Shown: one piece after another, positions 8,489 to 16,956 of the stretch
Numbering within the stretch: position 1 is the first letter of the stretch
Layout: every line of letters starts with the position of its first letter
Assembly (NCBI GenBank): GCA_963734685.1
Contig: CAVTIC010000002.1
Location: 248,001 to 312,000 of the forward strand
Direction: 5' to 3'
Source: JAOUEA01 sp963734685
GTDB lineage: Bacteria > Actinomycetota > UBA4738 > HRBIN12
Length of the DNA: 64,000 nt
Made by a program: the position numbers and the translations under genes
The notes under the pieces: generated by a model
What the model was told of the DNA's origin: nothing
The model's database searches: none
The model's input: only the letters and a program-made list of their open reading frames with translations

Positions 8489-9621
8489 GCGGCCTGCGCC
8501 CGACATGGGTCGAGATCGACCTCGATGCGATCGCGCACAACGTGCGGACCCTGACGTTCGAGGGCGTCGACGTGATGGCGGTCGTGAAGGCCGACGGGTA
8601 CGGGCACGGCGACGTCCCCGTCGCGGAAGCCGCCCTCGAGGCCGGCGCGACGTGGCTCGGCGTCGCGCTGGTGGAGGAGGGGTTCGGGCTGCGCGCCGCC
8701 GGCATCGAGGCCCCGATCCTCGTGCTCTCCGAATCCCCGCCCGGCTCGGAGGTGGCCGCGATCGCCGCCGGGCTCACGCCGACGGTCTGCTCCGACGCCG
8801 GCCTGGAGCGCTTCGCTGCCGCCGCCCGCGAGTCGCCCGTTCCCTTCGGCGTGCACGTCAAGGTCGATACCGGGATGCACCGGGTCGGCGTGTGGCCGCC
8901 CGAGGACGCCGCGGGTTTCGTCGAGCGCGTGGTCGGTGCCGGGCTGGAACTCGACGGCCTGTGGACCCACTTCGCGTGCGCCGACAGCGACGACGTGACC
9001 ACGAAGGAACAGCTGGAGCGTTTCGACCGGGTCGTCGCATCGGTCCGCGACGCGGGCCATCGCCCGCGGGTGTTGCATGCCGCGAACACTGCCGGGGCGG
9101 TGGGCCATCCCGAGGCACGGTTCGACCTGATCCGGCCCGGCATCGGCATCTACGGTGTGGAACCCGCACCCGGCGTGGGCGCGGGGATCGGTCTGCGTCC
9201 CGCCCTCACGTGGCGGTCCGCGGTCACGGCGGTCCGGTGGCTCCCCGCCGGACGCAGGGTCTCCTACGGTCATCGGTACGCCATGCCCAGGGACTCGTGG
9301 GTGGCAACGGTGCCGGTGGGCTACGCCGACGGCTACCCTCGCGCTGGGTCGTCGCGGGCCGACGTGCTGATCGGCGGGCGGCGTTGTCGGGTCGCGGGGA
9401 ACGTGACGATGGACCAACTGATCGTGGACTGCGGCGATGTGGAGCCGCATCAAGGCGACGAGGTCGTGTTGCTCGGCTCGCAGGACGCCGAGGCCGTGAG
9501 CGCGTGGGAGCTCGCCGAACGGTCCGACACGATCGCATACGAGGTCTTGTCGCGGATCGGCGCCCGGGTGCCGAGGCGCTATCGATCCGCCGGCAGGGCC
9601 GCCGGAGGAGGTGCACCGTGA
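8485..9621 (+). CDS. alr: Alanine racemase
   Basis: A 378-residue PLP enzyme making D-alanine for peptidoglycan. The PLP lysine is in VMAVVKADGYGHG near residue 34, the fold-III barrel carries HVKVDTGMHRVG, and the second catalytic tyrosine region is RRVSYGHRY...VPVGYADGYPR. GNVTMDQLIVD is the conserved C-terminal-domain segment. Length is normal. The start ATG overlaps the nnr stop and the stop overlaps the next GTG, so translation is coupled in both directions. The acpS-nnr-alr order is a standard actinobacterial block. Confidence 0.96.
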   Translation: MSGLRPTWVEIDLDAIAHNVRTLTFEGVDVMAVVKADGYGHGDVPVAEAALEAGATWLGVALVEEGFGLRAAGIEAPILVLSESPPGSEVAAIAAGLTPTVCSDAGLERFAAAARESPVPFGVHVKVDTGMHRVGVWPPEDAAGFVERVVGAGLELDGLWTHFACADSDDVTTKEQLERFDRVVASVRDAGHRPRVLHAANTAGAVGHPEARFDLIRPGIGIYGVEPAPGVGAGIGLRPALTWRSAVTAVRWLPAGRRVSYGHRYAMPRDSWVATVPVGYADGYPRAGSSRADVLIGGRRCRVAGNVTMDQLIVDCGDVEPHQGDEVVLLGSQDAEAVSAWELAERSDTIAYEVLSRIGARVPRRYRSAGRAAGGGAP

Positions 9622-10682
9622 CGAAGAAGCGCACCGCGCTGATCGCCGGGGGGGTCGCGGCCGGCGCGATCGCCGCAGGGGCGGTCGGGCGGACCGTGCT
9701 GCGTCGTCGGACCGACCACGATCTCGAGGCGCCCTTGTGGGACCTCCCTCCGGACGATCTCGGCCCGGTGAGCTCGTTCGACGGCACCCACCTCGCCGTG
9801 CGAGCCGCCGGCGATCCTGCCGCTCCGATGTTGCTGTTCGTGCACGGGTTCAGCCTGGACATGACGACCTGGCGGGAGCAGTGGGTCGATCTCTCGGTCG
9901 ACCACCGGTGCGTGCTGATGGATCAACGCGGCCACGGCGCGAGCGAGCACCCGGCCGATGGCGACCTGTCGATCCGCTCGATGGGCCGCGACATCGCCGC
10001 GGTGCTGGAGGCGGTGGCGCCCGATCGCCGGGTCGTGATCGTGGGCCACAGCATGGGGGCGATCGCGACGATCGCGATGGCCGAGGTGCGGCCGGATCTG
10101 CTCGCGACCACGGTCGCGGGGATCGTGCTCGTCGGGACGTCCGCCTCGGAGCTGGTCCGGGGAGCGATGGGATCGATCACCGACCTCGTCCGGCCCCGGT
10201 TGGGTTCCCTCCGCAGCGCGGCGCAGCGCGTCGACCGCCTCCGCAAGGCGGTGCTGGCGAGCCCCACCGACCTGCGGGGCGCCGTCGTCCGCCTCACCCA
10301 GTTCGGCCCCGATGCCCCGCGCCACGTGGTCGAGCACGTGGTGCATCTCGCGGAGCGAGCCTCGTCCGAGGTCTGGACCGATGGGCTCGCCGGGCTGCTC
10401 GAGACCGACCTCCGTCACGTGCTGCCGCGCGTGGGTATGCCGGCGCTGGTCGTGGTGGGGGAGCACGACCGGGTCACGCCTCCCGCCAGCGGTGTCGAGC
10501 TCGCCGCGGCGCTGCCCGACGGCCGGTTCGTGCTGCTCGAGGGGGCAGGCCACATCGCGATGATGGAGCGACCCGTCGAGCTCGACCGAGAGATCCGCTC
10601 GTTCGCCCGCGGTGTGCTGTCGAGCGGGCACGCTCCTCGGCCCCGCCGCCGAGCGTCCTCCCGGAAGCGAGCGGGCCCATGA
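9618..10682 (+). CDS. Alpha/beta-hydrolase with N-terminal membrane anchor
   Basis: A 354-residue serine hydrolase. The N-terminus (TKKRTALIAGGVAAGAIAAG) is basic then hydrophobic, so a membrane anchor or signal segment is likely. The hydrolase core shows the oxyanion-hole HGFSLDMTTW, the nucleophile elbow GHSMG, an Asp in VVGEHDRVTPP and the catalytic His in GAGHIAMMERP. It sits between alr and a uracil-DNA glycosylase, a position where similar hydrolases occur in other actinobacteria. The substrate is unknown; esterase or lipase activity is only inferred. GGAGGAGG at 9603-9610 supports the GTG. The C-terminus is arginine-rich. Confidence 0.85.
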   Translation: MTKKRTALIAGGVAAGAIAAGAVGRTVLRRRTDHDLEAPLWDLPPDDLGPVSSFDGTHLAVRAAGDPAAPMLLFVHGFSLDMTTWREQWVDLSVDHRCVLMDQRGHGASEHPADGDLSIRSMGRDIAAVLEAVAPDRRVVIVGHSMGAIATIAMAEVRPDLLATTVAGIVLVGTSASELVRGAMGSITDLVRPRLGSLRSAAQRVDRLRKAVLASPTDLRGAVVRLTQFGPDAPRHVVEHVVHLAERASSEVWTDGLAGLLETDLRHVLPRVGMPALVVVGEHDRVTPPASGVELAAALPDGRFVLLEGAGHIAMMERPVELDREIRSFARGVLSSGHAPRPRRRASSRKRAGP

Positions 10683-11365
10683 CGCGGACGCTCGCGGAGG
10701 TCGCGGCCGAGGCTGCCACCTGCACGAAGTGCCGGCTCGCTCAGGGGAGGACCCAGGTGGTGTTCGGTGTCGGAGACGCCGACGCCGACCTGATGTTCAT
10801 CGGTGAGGGTCCTGGGTTCCACGAGGACAAGCAGGGCGAGCCCTTCGTCGGTGCCGCCGGGCAGTTGCTCACGCGCATGCTGGGCGAGATCGGGCTCACG
10901 CGAGAGCAGGTGTACATCGGCAACATCGTGAAATGCCGGCCTCCCGGCAACCGTGACCCGCATCCCGACGAGATCGAGGCCTGCACGCCGTGGCTGATCG
11001 AGCAGATCTCGCTGATCCAGCCGCGGGTGATCGTGACCCTCGGCAACTTCGCGACCCGCTTCGTGCTCAACACGCAGACGGGCATCACCCGGCTGCGCGG
11101 ACAGGTGCACGACTGGCACGGACGCACCGTGATCCCGACGTTCCATCCCGCCGCGATCCTGCACGGAGGCGGGGAGAGGTCCCGACAGTTCGAGCTCCTG
11201 CGTGATGATCTCCGCCTGGTACGGCGAACGCTCGACGAGTTCGAGGTGCCGGAGGCAGCGCCGGTCGTCGAGATGCCTGAGGTCACCGGGGTCGGGGTGG
11301 CCGAGACACCGTCGGCCGCCGGCGACCCGCCCCCGGCGGACGCCGATCAGCTGGAGCTGTTCTGA
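10679..11365 (+). CDS. Family 4 uracil-DNA glycosylase, [4Fe-4S]
   Basis: Removes uracil from DNA, starting base-excision repair. The 228-residue protein has the four cluster cysteines in the family pattern: Cys15 and Cys18 (CTKC), Cys86 (IVKCRPPGNRDP) and Cys102 (EACTPWL). The glycosylase motifs are GEGPGFHEDKQGEPFVG and the C-terminal TFHPAAIL. A roughly 45-residue acidic/proline tail ends in DQLELF, a short hydrophobic end resembling a clamp-binding peptide; clamp binding is inferred only. The ATG overlaps the hydrolase stop by 4 nt. Confidence 0.94.
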   Translation: MTRTLAEVAAEAATCTKCRLAQGRTQVVFGVGDADADLMFIGEGPGFHEDKQGEPFVGAAGQLLTRMLGEIGLTREQVYIGNIVKCRPPGNRDPHPDEIEACTPWLIEQISLIQPRVIVTLGNFATRFVLNTQTGITRLRGQVHDWHGRTVIPTFHPAAILHGGGERSRQFELLRDDLRLVRRTLDEFEVPEAAPVVEMPEVTGVGVAETPSAAGDPPPADADQLELF

Positions 11366-11367
11366 CG

Positions 11368-11865
11368 ATGAACCACATGCGGGTGCGGACCGGCTCGGCC
11401 GAGGAGACCCGTGAGGTCGGGGAGGCCATCGCCTCGCTGTTGCGGGCGCGAGATGCCGTGGTGCTCACGGGCGAGCTCGGCGCCGGCAAGACGACGTTCG
11501 TCCAGGGTGTCGCCCGAGGGCTGGGCATCGAGACGCAGGTCTCATCGCCGACCTTCACGCTCGTGAAGGAGTACTCGGGCATCCTCGAACTCGCGCACGT
11601 CGACGTCTACCGGCTCGACCGCATCCAGGACGTCGTCGACCTCGGTCTCGACGAGCTGGGAGGCGGGGACGACGTGCTCATGGTCGAGTGGGGCGACACG
11701 ATCGAGGAACTGCTGCCCGACGACCGGCTCCGGGTGGAGTTCACGACCGAGGAGGCCATCGGTGAGGAGGCCCGCGCGATCGTGTTCACGTGTGCGGGCG
11801 GTGGGTGGGTCGATCGCTTCCCCGAGCTCGAGGCCGCGTTGCTGCCGTGGGCGGTGTCCGCGTGA
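11368..11865 (+). CDS. tsaE: tRNA threonylcarbamoyladenosine ATPase TsaE
   Basis: A 165-residue ATPase that supports TsaB-TsaD in forming t6A37 on ANN-decoding tRNAs. Walker A GELGAGKTTFVQG is at about 35-47, followed by the family SSPTFTLVKEY and the HVDVYRL and VMVEWGD segments. Length is normal. It starts 2 nt after the preceding stop and overlaps tsaB by 4 nt, giving the contiguous tsaE-tsaB-rimI-tsaD block that delivers most of the t6A machinery together. Confidence 0.96.
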   Translation: MNHMRVRTGSAEETREVGEAIASLLRARDAVVLTGELGAGKTTFVQGVARGLGIETQVSSPTFTLVKEYSGILELAHVDVYRLDRIQDVVDLGLDELGGGDDVLMVEWGDTIEELLPDDRLRVEFTTEEAIGEEARAIVFTCAGGGWVDRFPELEAALLPWAVSA

Positions 11866-12563
11866 TCGTGATCGGCATCGACACGTCGACCTCGCAGACA
11901 TCGGTGGCGATCGGCACGGAGCACGAGATCCTCGCGAAGACCAGCGTGGCCGGAGCCGCGCGCCAGGAATCGGTCACCCCGCTCCTGCACGATCTGCTCG
12001 AGCGGACCGGCCTCGCCCTGTCGCAGGCCGGCGGCATCGCCGTGGGCATCGGACCGGGCCTGTTCACCGGTCTGCGCGTCGGGGTCGAGACCGCGAAGAC
12101 GCTCGCGCAGGTCGCGAACCTGCCGATCGCGGGCATCACGAGCCTGGACGCCCTCGCGTACCCGGTCCGGTACACGCCTCGGCGCATCGCGGCCGTGATC
12201 GACGCCCGGCGGGGGGAGGTCTTCTCCGCCATCTACCGCCCCGTGCCCGGCGGCATCGTGCGGGAACGTGACTACGAGGTGCACGCTCCCGACCGACTCG
12301 CCGCGGAGCTGCAGGCGACCGCCGGCGAGGTGTTGGCGGTGGGCAACGGTGCGATGCTGTACCGGCATGTGCTCGAAGAGATCGGCAGCAGGCTCGAGAT
12401 CGCCACGTCCATCGCAGCCCACCCGGAGGCCGCGTCGCTGGTGGAGCTCGCAGTGCCCCGCTTCCTCCGGGAGGAGCACGATCGCCTGTTCGACGTCGTC
12501 CCCCTGTACCTGAGGAAGTCCGATGCTGAGATCGCGTGGGATCGGCGAGCACGGGGCATCTAA
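11862..12563 (+). CDS. tsaB: t6A complex protein TsaB
   Basis: A 233-residue ASKHA-fold partner of TsaD, needed for t6A synthesis on tRNA. Visible: the N-terminal VIGIDTSTSQTSVAIG, the GIGPGLFTGLRVGVETAKTL motif typical of TsaB and its paralogue TsaD, and DARRGEVFSAIY. It lacks the metal-binding histidines of TsaD, as TsaB should. The GTG start overlaps tsaE by 4 nt. rimI begins inside its last 41 nt. Confidence 0.95.
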   Translation: MIVIGIDTSTSQTSVAIGTEHEILAKTSVAGAARQESVTPLLHDLLERTGLALSQAGGIAVGIGPGLFTGLRVGVETAKTLAQVANLPIAGITSLDALAYPVRYTPRRIAAVIDARRGEVFSAIYRPVPGGIVRERDYEVHAPDRLAAELQATAGEVLAVGNGAMLYRHVLEEIGSRLEIATSIAAHPEAASLVELAVPRFLREEHDRLFDVVPLYLRKSDAEIAWDRRARGI

Positions 12564-13074
12564 GGTCGAGGTCGTTCGCATGCGCCGCCGCCACCTGCGT
12601 GGCGTGATGGCGATCGAGCGCCAGGTCTACGCGCGGCCGTGGAGCCCCAACCTCTTCATGGCCGAGATGAGCGAGCCGTCGAACCGTTGCTACCTGGTGG
12701 CGCGCGTGGACAAGACCGTCGTCGGGTACGGGGGCTTGATCTGCTACGGGGACGAGGCGCACATCACGAACATCGCCGTCGATCCGCAGCAGCATCGGCT
12801 GGGCGTGGGCACGAGGCTGCTGCACGACCTGGTGACCGAGGCGATCGCGATGGGCGGGCAGGCGGTCTCACTGGAGGTGCGGGTGACCAATTGGGGGGCG
12901 CAGCGGCTCTACGGACGGTTCGGGTTCCGCCCGGTGGGCATCCGGCGCAACTACTACCAAGAGCTGCACGAGGACGCGCTGATCATGTGGACCGACGACA
13001 TCCGCACGGAGCCCTATGCGGCCCGGCTGAGCGCGATCGCCTCGGACATGCCCCAGCAGGTGCGCCGGTCGTGA
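12523..13074 (+). CDS. rimI: GNAT acetyltransferase, RimI type
   Basis: A GNAT enzyme of the family that N-terminally acetylates ribosomal protein S18, placed in its usual position between tsaB and tsaD. The acetyl-CoA loop is DPQQHRLGVGTRLL, followed by SLEVRVTNWGAQRLYGRFGF and the C-terminal YYQELHEDALIMW typical of RimI. The start is uncertain: the ATG at 12523 keeps the first strand (VEVVRM) intact but overlaps tsaB by 41 nt, while the ATG at 12580 would remove part of that strand. About 20 residues after the RimI core (RTEPYAARLSAIASDM) form an extension. Confidence 0.88.
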   Translation: MLRSRGIGEHGASKVEVVRMRRRHLRGVMAIERQVYARPWSPNLFMAEMSEPSNRCYLVARVDKTVVGYGGLICYGDEAHITNIAVDPQQHRLGVGTRLLHDLVTEAIAMGGQAVSLEVRVTNWGAQRLYGRFGFRPVGIRRNYYQELHEDALIMWTDDIRTEPYAARLSAIASDMPQQVRRS

Positions 13075-14078
13075 TCACCCTCGGCATCGAGACATCCTGC
13101 GACGAGACCGCCGTCGCGATCCTCGAAGACGGCTTCGGCCTGCGGTCCAACATGATCGCCTCACAGGTGCACCTGCACGAGCGTTTCGGAGGCGTCGTGC
13201 CCGAGGTGGCCGCTCGAGCCCACGTCGAGGCCCTCAATCCGCTGCTCGAGGAGGCGCTCGCCGAGGCGGGGGTGGGGTTCGGCGAGATCGACGCCGTGGC
13301 AGTGACGATCGGTCCGGGCCTCGTCGGGGCGCTGCTCGTCGGCATGGCGAGCGCCAAGGCCGTGTCGCTCGCCACGGGTGCCGACCTGGTGGGCGTGAAC
13401 CACCTGGAGGGGCACTACTGGGCGAACTTCCTGGAGCACGGACCGCCCGAGCCCCCCTACGTCACCCTGATCGTGAGCGGCGGCCACACGATGCTCGTGC
13501 ACGTGCCGGAGATGTTCCACCACGTGGTGCTCGGCCAGACGCTCGACGACGCGGCGGGGGAGGCCTTCGACAAGGTCGCCAGGCTGATCGGCCTCGGGTT
13601 CCCGGGCGGGCCCGCGCTCGACGCGATGGCACGGCAGGGCGATCCGCAGGCGATCCGGTTCCCGCGGGCGATGGAGGACTCCGGGGACTACGACTTCTCG
13701 ATGAGCGGGCTGAAGACGGCGGTGCTGCGACACGTGAAGGGCGCGCACGCTGCGGGCCAGGACCTGAACCTTCCCGACCTGGCGGCAAGCTTCCAGGAGG
13801 CGATCGTCGACGTGCAGGTCTCCAAGACGATGGCGGCGGCCAAGGACGTTGGCGCGCCGACGGTGCTGCTTGGGGGAGGGGTGGTGGCGAACACGCGCCT
13901 GCGTGACCGGTTGTCGCTCGCGGGGGAGCGGGAAGGCATCCGCGTGCGCTTCCCATCGATGCCGCTGTGCACCGACAACGCGGCGATGATCGCATGCGTG
14001 GGCGCCGCGAGATGGGCTCGCGGGGAACGCACGTCACTCGACATCGCCGCCGATCCGCAACTAAGGTTGACCGCGTGA
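13071..14078 (+). CDS. tsaD: t6A threonylcarbamoyltransferase TsaD
   Basis: A 335-residue catalytic subunit that transfers the threonylcarbamoyl group to A37 of tRNA. Start GIETSCDETAVAI is diagnostic. The metal-binding histidines are in NHLEGHYWANFL, and the nucleotide region shows VSGGHTMLV, GEAFDKVARLIGLGFPGGPALD and CTDNAAMIA. Length is typical. The GTG overlaps the rimI stop (GTGA). The last codons contain the promoter hexamer of the following epimerase gene. Confidence 0.97.
   Translation: MITLGIETSCDETAVAILEDGFGLRSNMIASQVHLHERFGGVVPEVAARAHVEALNPLLEEALAEAGVGFGEIDAVAVTIGPGLVGALLVGMASAKAVSLATGADLVGVNHLEGHYWANFLEHGPPEPPYVTLIVSGGHTMLVHVPEMFHHVVLGQTLDDAAGEAFDKVARLIGLGFPGGPALDAMARQGDPQAIRFPRAMEDSGDYDFSMSGLKTAVLRHVKGAHAAGQDLNLPDLAASFQEAIVDVQVSKTMAAAKDVGAPTVLLGGGVVANTRLRDRLSLAGEREGIRVRFPSMPLCTDNAAMIACVGAARWARGERTSLDIAADPQLRLTA
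14062..14067 (+). promoter_or_regulatory. -10 hexamer TAAGGT inside the tsaD 3' end
   Basis: TAAGGT ends 7 nt before the epimerase GTG, again leaderless spacing. It lies within tsaD coding sequence and suggests independent transcription of the sugar-epimerase gene. Confidence 0.4.
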
Positions 14079-15019
14079 GCACGGTCCTGGTGACCGGGGG
14101 CGCCGGGTTCATCGGATCGCACCTCGCCGACCGGCTCCTCGCGGAGGGGCACCGCGTGATCAGCGTGGACGACCTCACCACCGGGCGCATCGCGAACCTG
14201 GTGGACGCGCGGGGCTACGGCAAGGAGTTCACGTTCTTCAACATGGACGTGCGCGCCGACGGTCTCCTGCCCCTGTTCGAGCGACACCGGCCGGAGGTGG
14301 TCTTCCATCTCGCGGCGCAATCGGGCGTGCGGCCTTCGCTCGACGATCCCGTGCTCGATGCCTCGATCAACGTGATGGGCACGATGAACGTGCTCGAGTG
14401 CGCGGCCCGGGTCGAGGCACGCAAGCTCGTGTACGCGGCGAGCGGCGGCACGATCTACGGGGAGCCCCGTCGCCTGCCGGCCAAGGAGACGAGCGCGAGG
14501 AGCTCGCTCCCGCTCAGCCCGTACGGCATCTCGAAGAAGGTGGTGCTCGACTACCTCGGCTTCTACCAGCGCTACCGTGGTCTCGAGTACACCGCGCTCG
14601 CCCTCGGCAACGTCTACGGACCCCGGCAGGACCCGCACGGCGAGGCGGGCGTGATCGCGATCTTCGCCTCGAGGATGTTGGCCGGGGAACCGGTGACGAT
14701 CTTCGGCGACGGGAACCAGACGCGCGATTACGTCTTCATCGACGACGTCGTCCACGCATTCGTGCAGGCGGTCGATCGCGGCCCGGGCAAGCTCGTGAAC
14801 GTCGGCACGGGCCTCGAGACGAGCGTGAATCATCTCTACCGGCTGCTGGCCGACATCATCGGATACGACCGTGAGCCCGCGTCCGGGCCCCTGCCGCCCG
14901 GCGAGCTCCGCCGCATCGCGCTCGACATCGGCTCGGCGACGAACGCGATCGCGTGGAAGCCCTGGACCCATCTGGAGGACGGGCTCGCCGAGACGGTGGC
15001 GTTCCTCAAGGGGGTGTGA
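14075..15019 (+). CDS. NAD-dependent nucleotide-sugar epimerase, GalE-like
   Basis: A 314-residue extended short-chain dehydrogenase acting on a UDP- or dTDP-sugar, likely at C4. NAD-binding TGGAGFIGSHLADRLL is at the N-terminus, followed by VDDLTTGR, FHLAAQSGVRPS, the catalytic Ser/Thr region AASGGTIYG and YGISKKVVLDYL with YxxxK. GNVYGPRQDPHGEAGV and GDGNQTRDYVFIDDV are typical of the GalE/RfbB group. Substrate cannot be fixed from sequence: UDP-Glc/Gal and UDP-GlcNAc are the usual ones. It precedes the exopolysaccharide region and probably supplies a precursor. Confidence 0.9.
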   Translation: MSTVLVTGGAGFIGSHLADRLLAEGHRVISVDDLTTGRIANLVDARGYGKEFTFFNMDVRADGLLPLFERHRPEVVFHLAAQSGVRPSLDDPVLDASINVMGTMNVLECAARVEARKLVYAASGGTIYGEPRRLPAKETSARSSLPLSPYGISKKVVLDYLGFYQRYRGLEYTALALGNVYGPRQDPHGEAGVIAIFASRMLAGEPVTIFGDGNQTRDYVFIDDVVHAFVQAVDRGPGKLVNVGTGLETSVNHLYRLLADIIGYDREPASGPLPPGELRRIALDIGSATNAIAWKPWTHLEDGLAETVAFLKGV

Positions 15020-15492
15020 GGGGCGTGGGGTCCGGCGCCGCTCCCGTCGTCGAGGCGTTCTGGCGTGCGTTCGCGAGTGCGACCGGCGTCGACGCCCCCT
15101 ACGAGGCGTGGGCGTTCGGAGGCGACGACACACCCGAGCTCGCCACCGAGCTGGGGTTGCTCGTGCGGGACGGTCCCAAGCGCGCCACGACGGGGCGCCT
15201 CGACCAGTTGGGGGCCGATGGCGAACCCCTTCCGGAGGTCGGCGGCTACAGCGTGATCCTCGACGGCGCCGGCGAGCCGGTCTGCATCATCCGCACGACA
15301 CGCGTCGACACCCTGCCGTTCGGCGAGGTCGACGAGGAGTTCGCCTGGGTGGAAGGTGAGGGCGATCGCTCCCTCGCCTACTGGCGCGAAGCGCACATCC
15401 GGTTCTTCGCGGAGGAGGGCACGCCGGTCTCCGACGACGACCTCGTGGTACTCGAACGTTTCGATCTGGTCTGGCCCGTCCCCGACGCGTGA
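15016..15492 (+). CDS. ASCH-domain protein, YhfF-like
   Basis: A 158-residue cytoplasmic protein of the ASCH superfamily, a PUA-like fold thought to bind RNA or nucleosides. The YhfF-type layout is visible: an N-terminal VEAFWRAFASATG, then DTPELATELGLLVRDGPKRATTGRL, VCIIRTTRVDTLPFGEVDEEFAWVEGEGDRSLAYWREAHIRFF and an ERFDLVW end. The GTG at 15016 overlaps the epimerase stop (GTGA). Related proteins have been linked to nucleoside deamidation or to translation, but no role can be assigned here. Confidence 0.8.
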   Translation: MRGVGSGAAPVVEAFWRAFASATGVDAPYEAWAFGGDDTPELATELGLLVRDGPKRATTGRLDQLGADGEPLPEVGGYSVILDGAGEPVCIIRTTRVDTLPFGEVDEEFAWVEGEGDRSLAYWREAHIRFFAEEGTPVSDDDLVVLERFDLVWPVPDA

Positions 15493-15640
15493 GGCCCGGT
15501 GCGGCCCGGTGGCGCGATGTGTCCGGCTCGCGATCAGGGCGCTCACCAGGGCCGATGAGCGGGCGGGACGCAGGGGTCTCTGGCTGCGTATGCTCGTCGC
15601 GGTGGGTCTCGGTTCGACAGCTGACGGCCCTGCCCCCGCC

Positions 15641-15709
15641 CCCAAGGGGGAAATCCTCCCAAGGGTCTAATACCGTTGCCGTAGCCAAAGGCTACGCCTT
15701 CGGGTATCA
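15641..15709 (+). other. Hairpin-rich leader upstream of the GDP-sugar epimerase
   Basis: The 333-nt gap 15493-15825 holds no gene. Within it are a CCCCC-AA-GGGGG hairpin near 15641-15650 and a 7-bp stem with a 3-nt loop at 15680-15696 (CGTAGCC-AAA-GGCTACG), enclosed by TACC...GGTA. It could be a structured 5' UTR. It does not match a riboswitch consensus I know. The CGTAG...CTACG arms resemble the locus operator but are spaced by 7, and no -10 lies 42 bp away. Confidence 0.4.
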
Positions 15710-15825
15710 CTAGGGCGGCGGCGGACGACGCCTTCCGGCCGGGAACCTGCTTGAGCGCTGTCGGCCGGGCGTCGTCAACCTTCGTGAGGAAGAGGACGCT
15801 CGAACACGGAAAGGACAACGGAGCG

Positions 15826-16812
15826 ATGCAGAAGCGTGCGGTCGTCGGCGGGGCCGGCGGGTTCATCGGACATCACATGGTTCGTTACCTGAAGGACAAG
15901 GGGTACTGGGTCCGCGGGGTCGACATCAAGGAACCGGAGTACGAGCCGACGGCGGCCGACGAGTTCCTGGTGCTCGATCTGCGCGAGTGGGAGAACTGCC
16001 TGAAGGCCACCGAGGGCGTCGAGGAGGTCTACCAGCTCGCCGCCGACATGGGTGGTATCGGCTACATCACCGGCAACCGCGTCGACATCGCGCGCAACAA
16101 CGTGCTGATCAACGCGCACATGCTCGAGGCCGCGTACCGCAACCGCGTGCAGCGCCACTTCTACTCGTCGAGCGCGTGCATCTACCCGCTGTACAAGCAG
16201 CACGATCCCGACGTGACGCCGCTGAAGGAAGAGGACGCCTATCCTGCGGAGCCCGAGGAGGGCTACGGCTGGGAGAAGCTCTACTCCGAGAAGCTCTGCC
16301 AGTACTACCAGGAAGAGGGCAAGCTCGAGACGCGGGTGGCGCGCTTCCACAACATCTACGGCCCGCTCGGCACGTACGAGGGCGGGCGGGAGAAGGCGCC
16401 GGCCGCGATCAGTCGCAAGGTGGCGCTCGTCGTCGACGGCGACGACATCGAGATCTGGGGTGACGGCCAGCAGACCCGGTCGTTCACCTACGTCGACGAC
16501 TGCGTCGAGGGCATCTACCGCATCGCGCAGAGCGAGCACTGGGAGCCGCTGAACCTGGGCTCCGATCGCCTGGTCACGATCGACCAGCTCGTCGACCTCG
16601 TGAGCGAGGTGGCGGGCAAGTCGCTCGTGAAGCAGCACGACCTCACGAAGCCGCAGGGCGTGCGCGGGCGCAACTCGGACAACGACCGCTGCAAGGCAGT
16701 GCTCGGCTGGGCACCCGAGGTCACCCTCGAGGACGGTCTCAAGAGCACCTACGCGTGGATCGAGGGACAGCTCGACGCCGCGGGGAGACTCCCGGCCGCA
16801 CAGAACGCCTGA
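15826..16812 (+). CDS. GDP-mannose 3,5-epimerase-like sugar-nucleotide epimerase
   Basis: A 328-residue extended SDR. The features separate it from the GalE group and match GDP-mannose 3,5-epimerases: VYQLAADMGGIGYIT, the YSSSACIYP segment, YGWEKLYSEKLCQYY with YxxxK, and RFHNIYGPLGTYEGGREKAPAAI. Such enzymes convert GDP-D-mannose to GDP-L-galactose or GDP-L-gulose; in bacteria they usually serve cell-surface glycans. The ATG at 15826 follows AAAGGACAACGGAG. A strong hairpin follows the stop, so it is likely a single-gene transcript with a long leader. Confidence 0.82.
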   Translation: MQKRAVVGGAGGFIGHHMVRYLKDKGYWVRGVDIKEPEYEPTAADEFLVLDLREWENCLKATEGVEEVYQLAADMGGIGYITGNRVDIARNNVLINAHMLEAAYRNRVQRHFYSSSACIYPLYKQHDPDVTPLKEEDAYPAEPEEGYGWEKLYSEKLCQYYQEEGKLETRVARFHNIYGPLGTYEGGREKAPAAISRKVALVVDGDDIEIWGDGQQTRSFTYVDDCVEGIYRIAQSEHWEPLNLGSDRLVTIDQLVDLVSEVAGKSLVKQHDLTKPQGVRGRNSDNDRCKAVLGWAPEVTLEDGLKSTYAWIEGQLDAAGRLPAAQNA

Positions 16813-16852
16813 ACGCCTGAAGGCGACGGCTCTCGCGTACCACCAAGGCAAG

Positions 16853-16877
16853 GAAGGGGCGGGTCGACCGCCCCTTC
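16853..16877 (+). terminator. Hairpin terminator after the GDP-sugar epimerase
   Basis: A perfect 10-bp stem (GAAGGGGCGG / CCGCCCCTTC) with a 5-nt loop, 40 nt after the stop codon. There is no T tract, as is usual for actinobacterial terminators. Confidence 0.75.
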
Positions 16878-16956
16878 TGCGCACCCGGGCCCTCCCGGAC
16901 CGAAGGGTCGTGTCGCCCGGCCGCCGGCGTGGGCCGTCGCCGGAAACCGGACGTGC

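Noticed and set aside
3119..9453. Very long open frames on the minus strand opposite glmM, glmS, nnr and alr
   Set aside because: They are antisense shadows caused by high GC and codon bias; the translations are Arg/His-rich with no domain, and the plus-strand genes are certain.
15680..15696. CGTAG-N7-CTACG as a sixth operator
   Set aside because: Spacing is 7 instead of 5 and no TANNNT lies 42 bp on either side; the arms more likely form an RNA stem.
15641..15709. Possible cyclic-di-GMP (GEMM) or cyclic-di-AMP riboswitch before the GDP-sugar epimerase
   Set aside because: The conserved aptamer cores I know are not present; only generic hairpins are seen.
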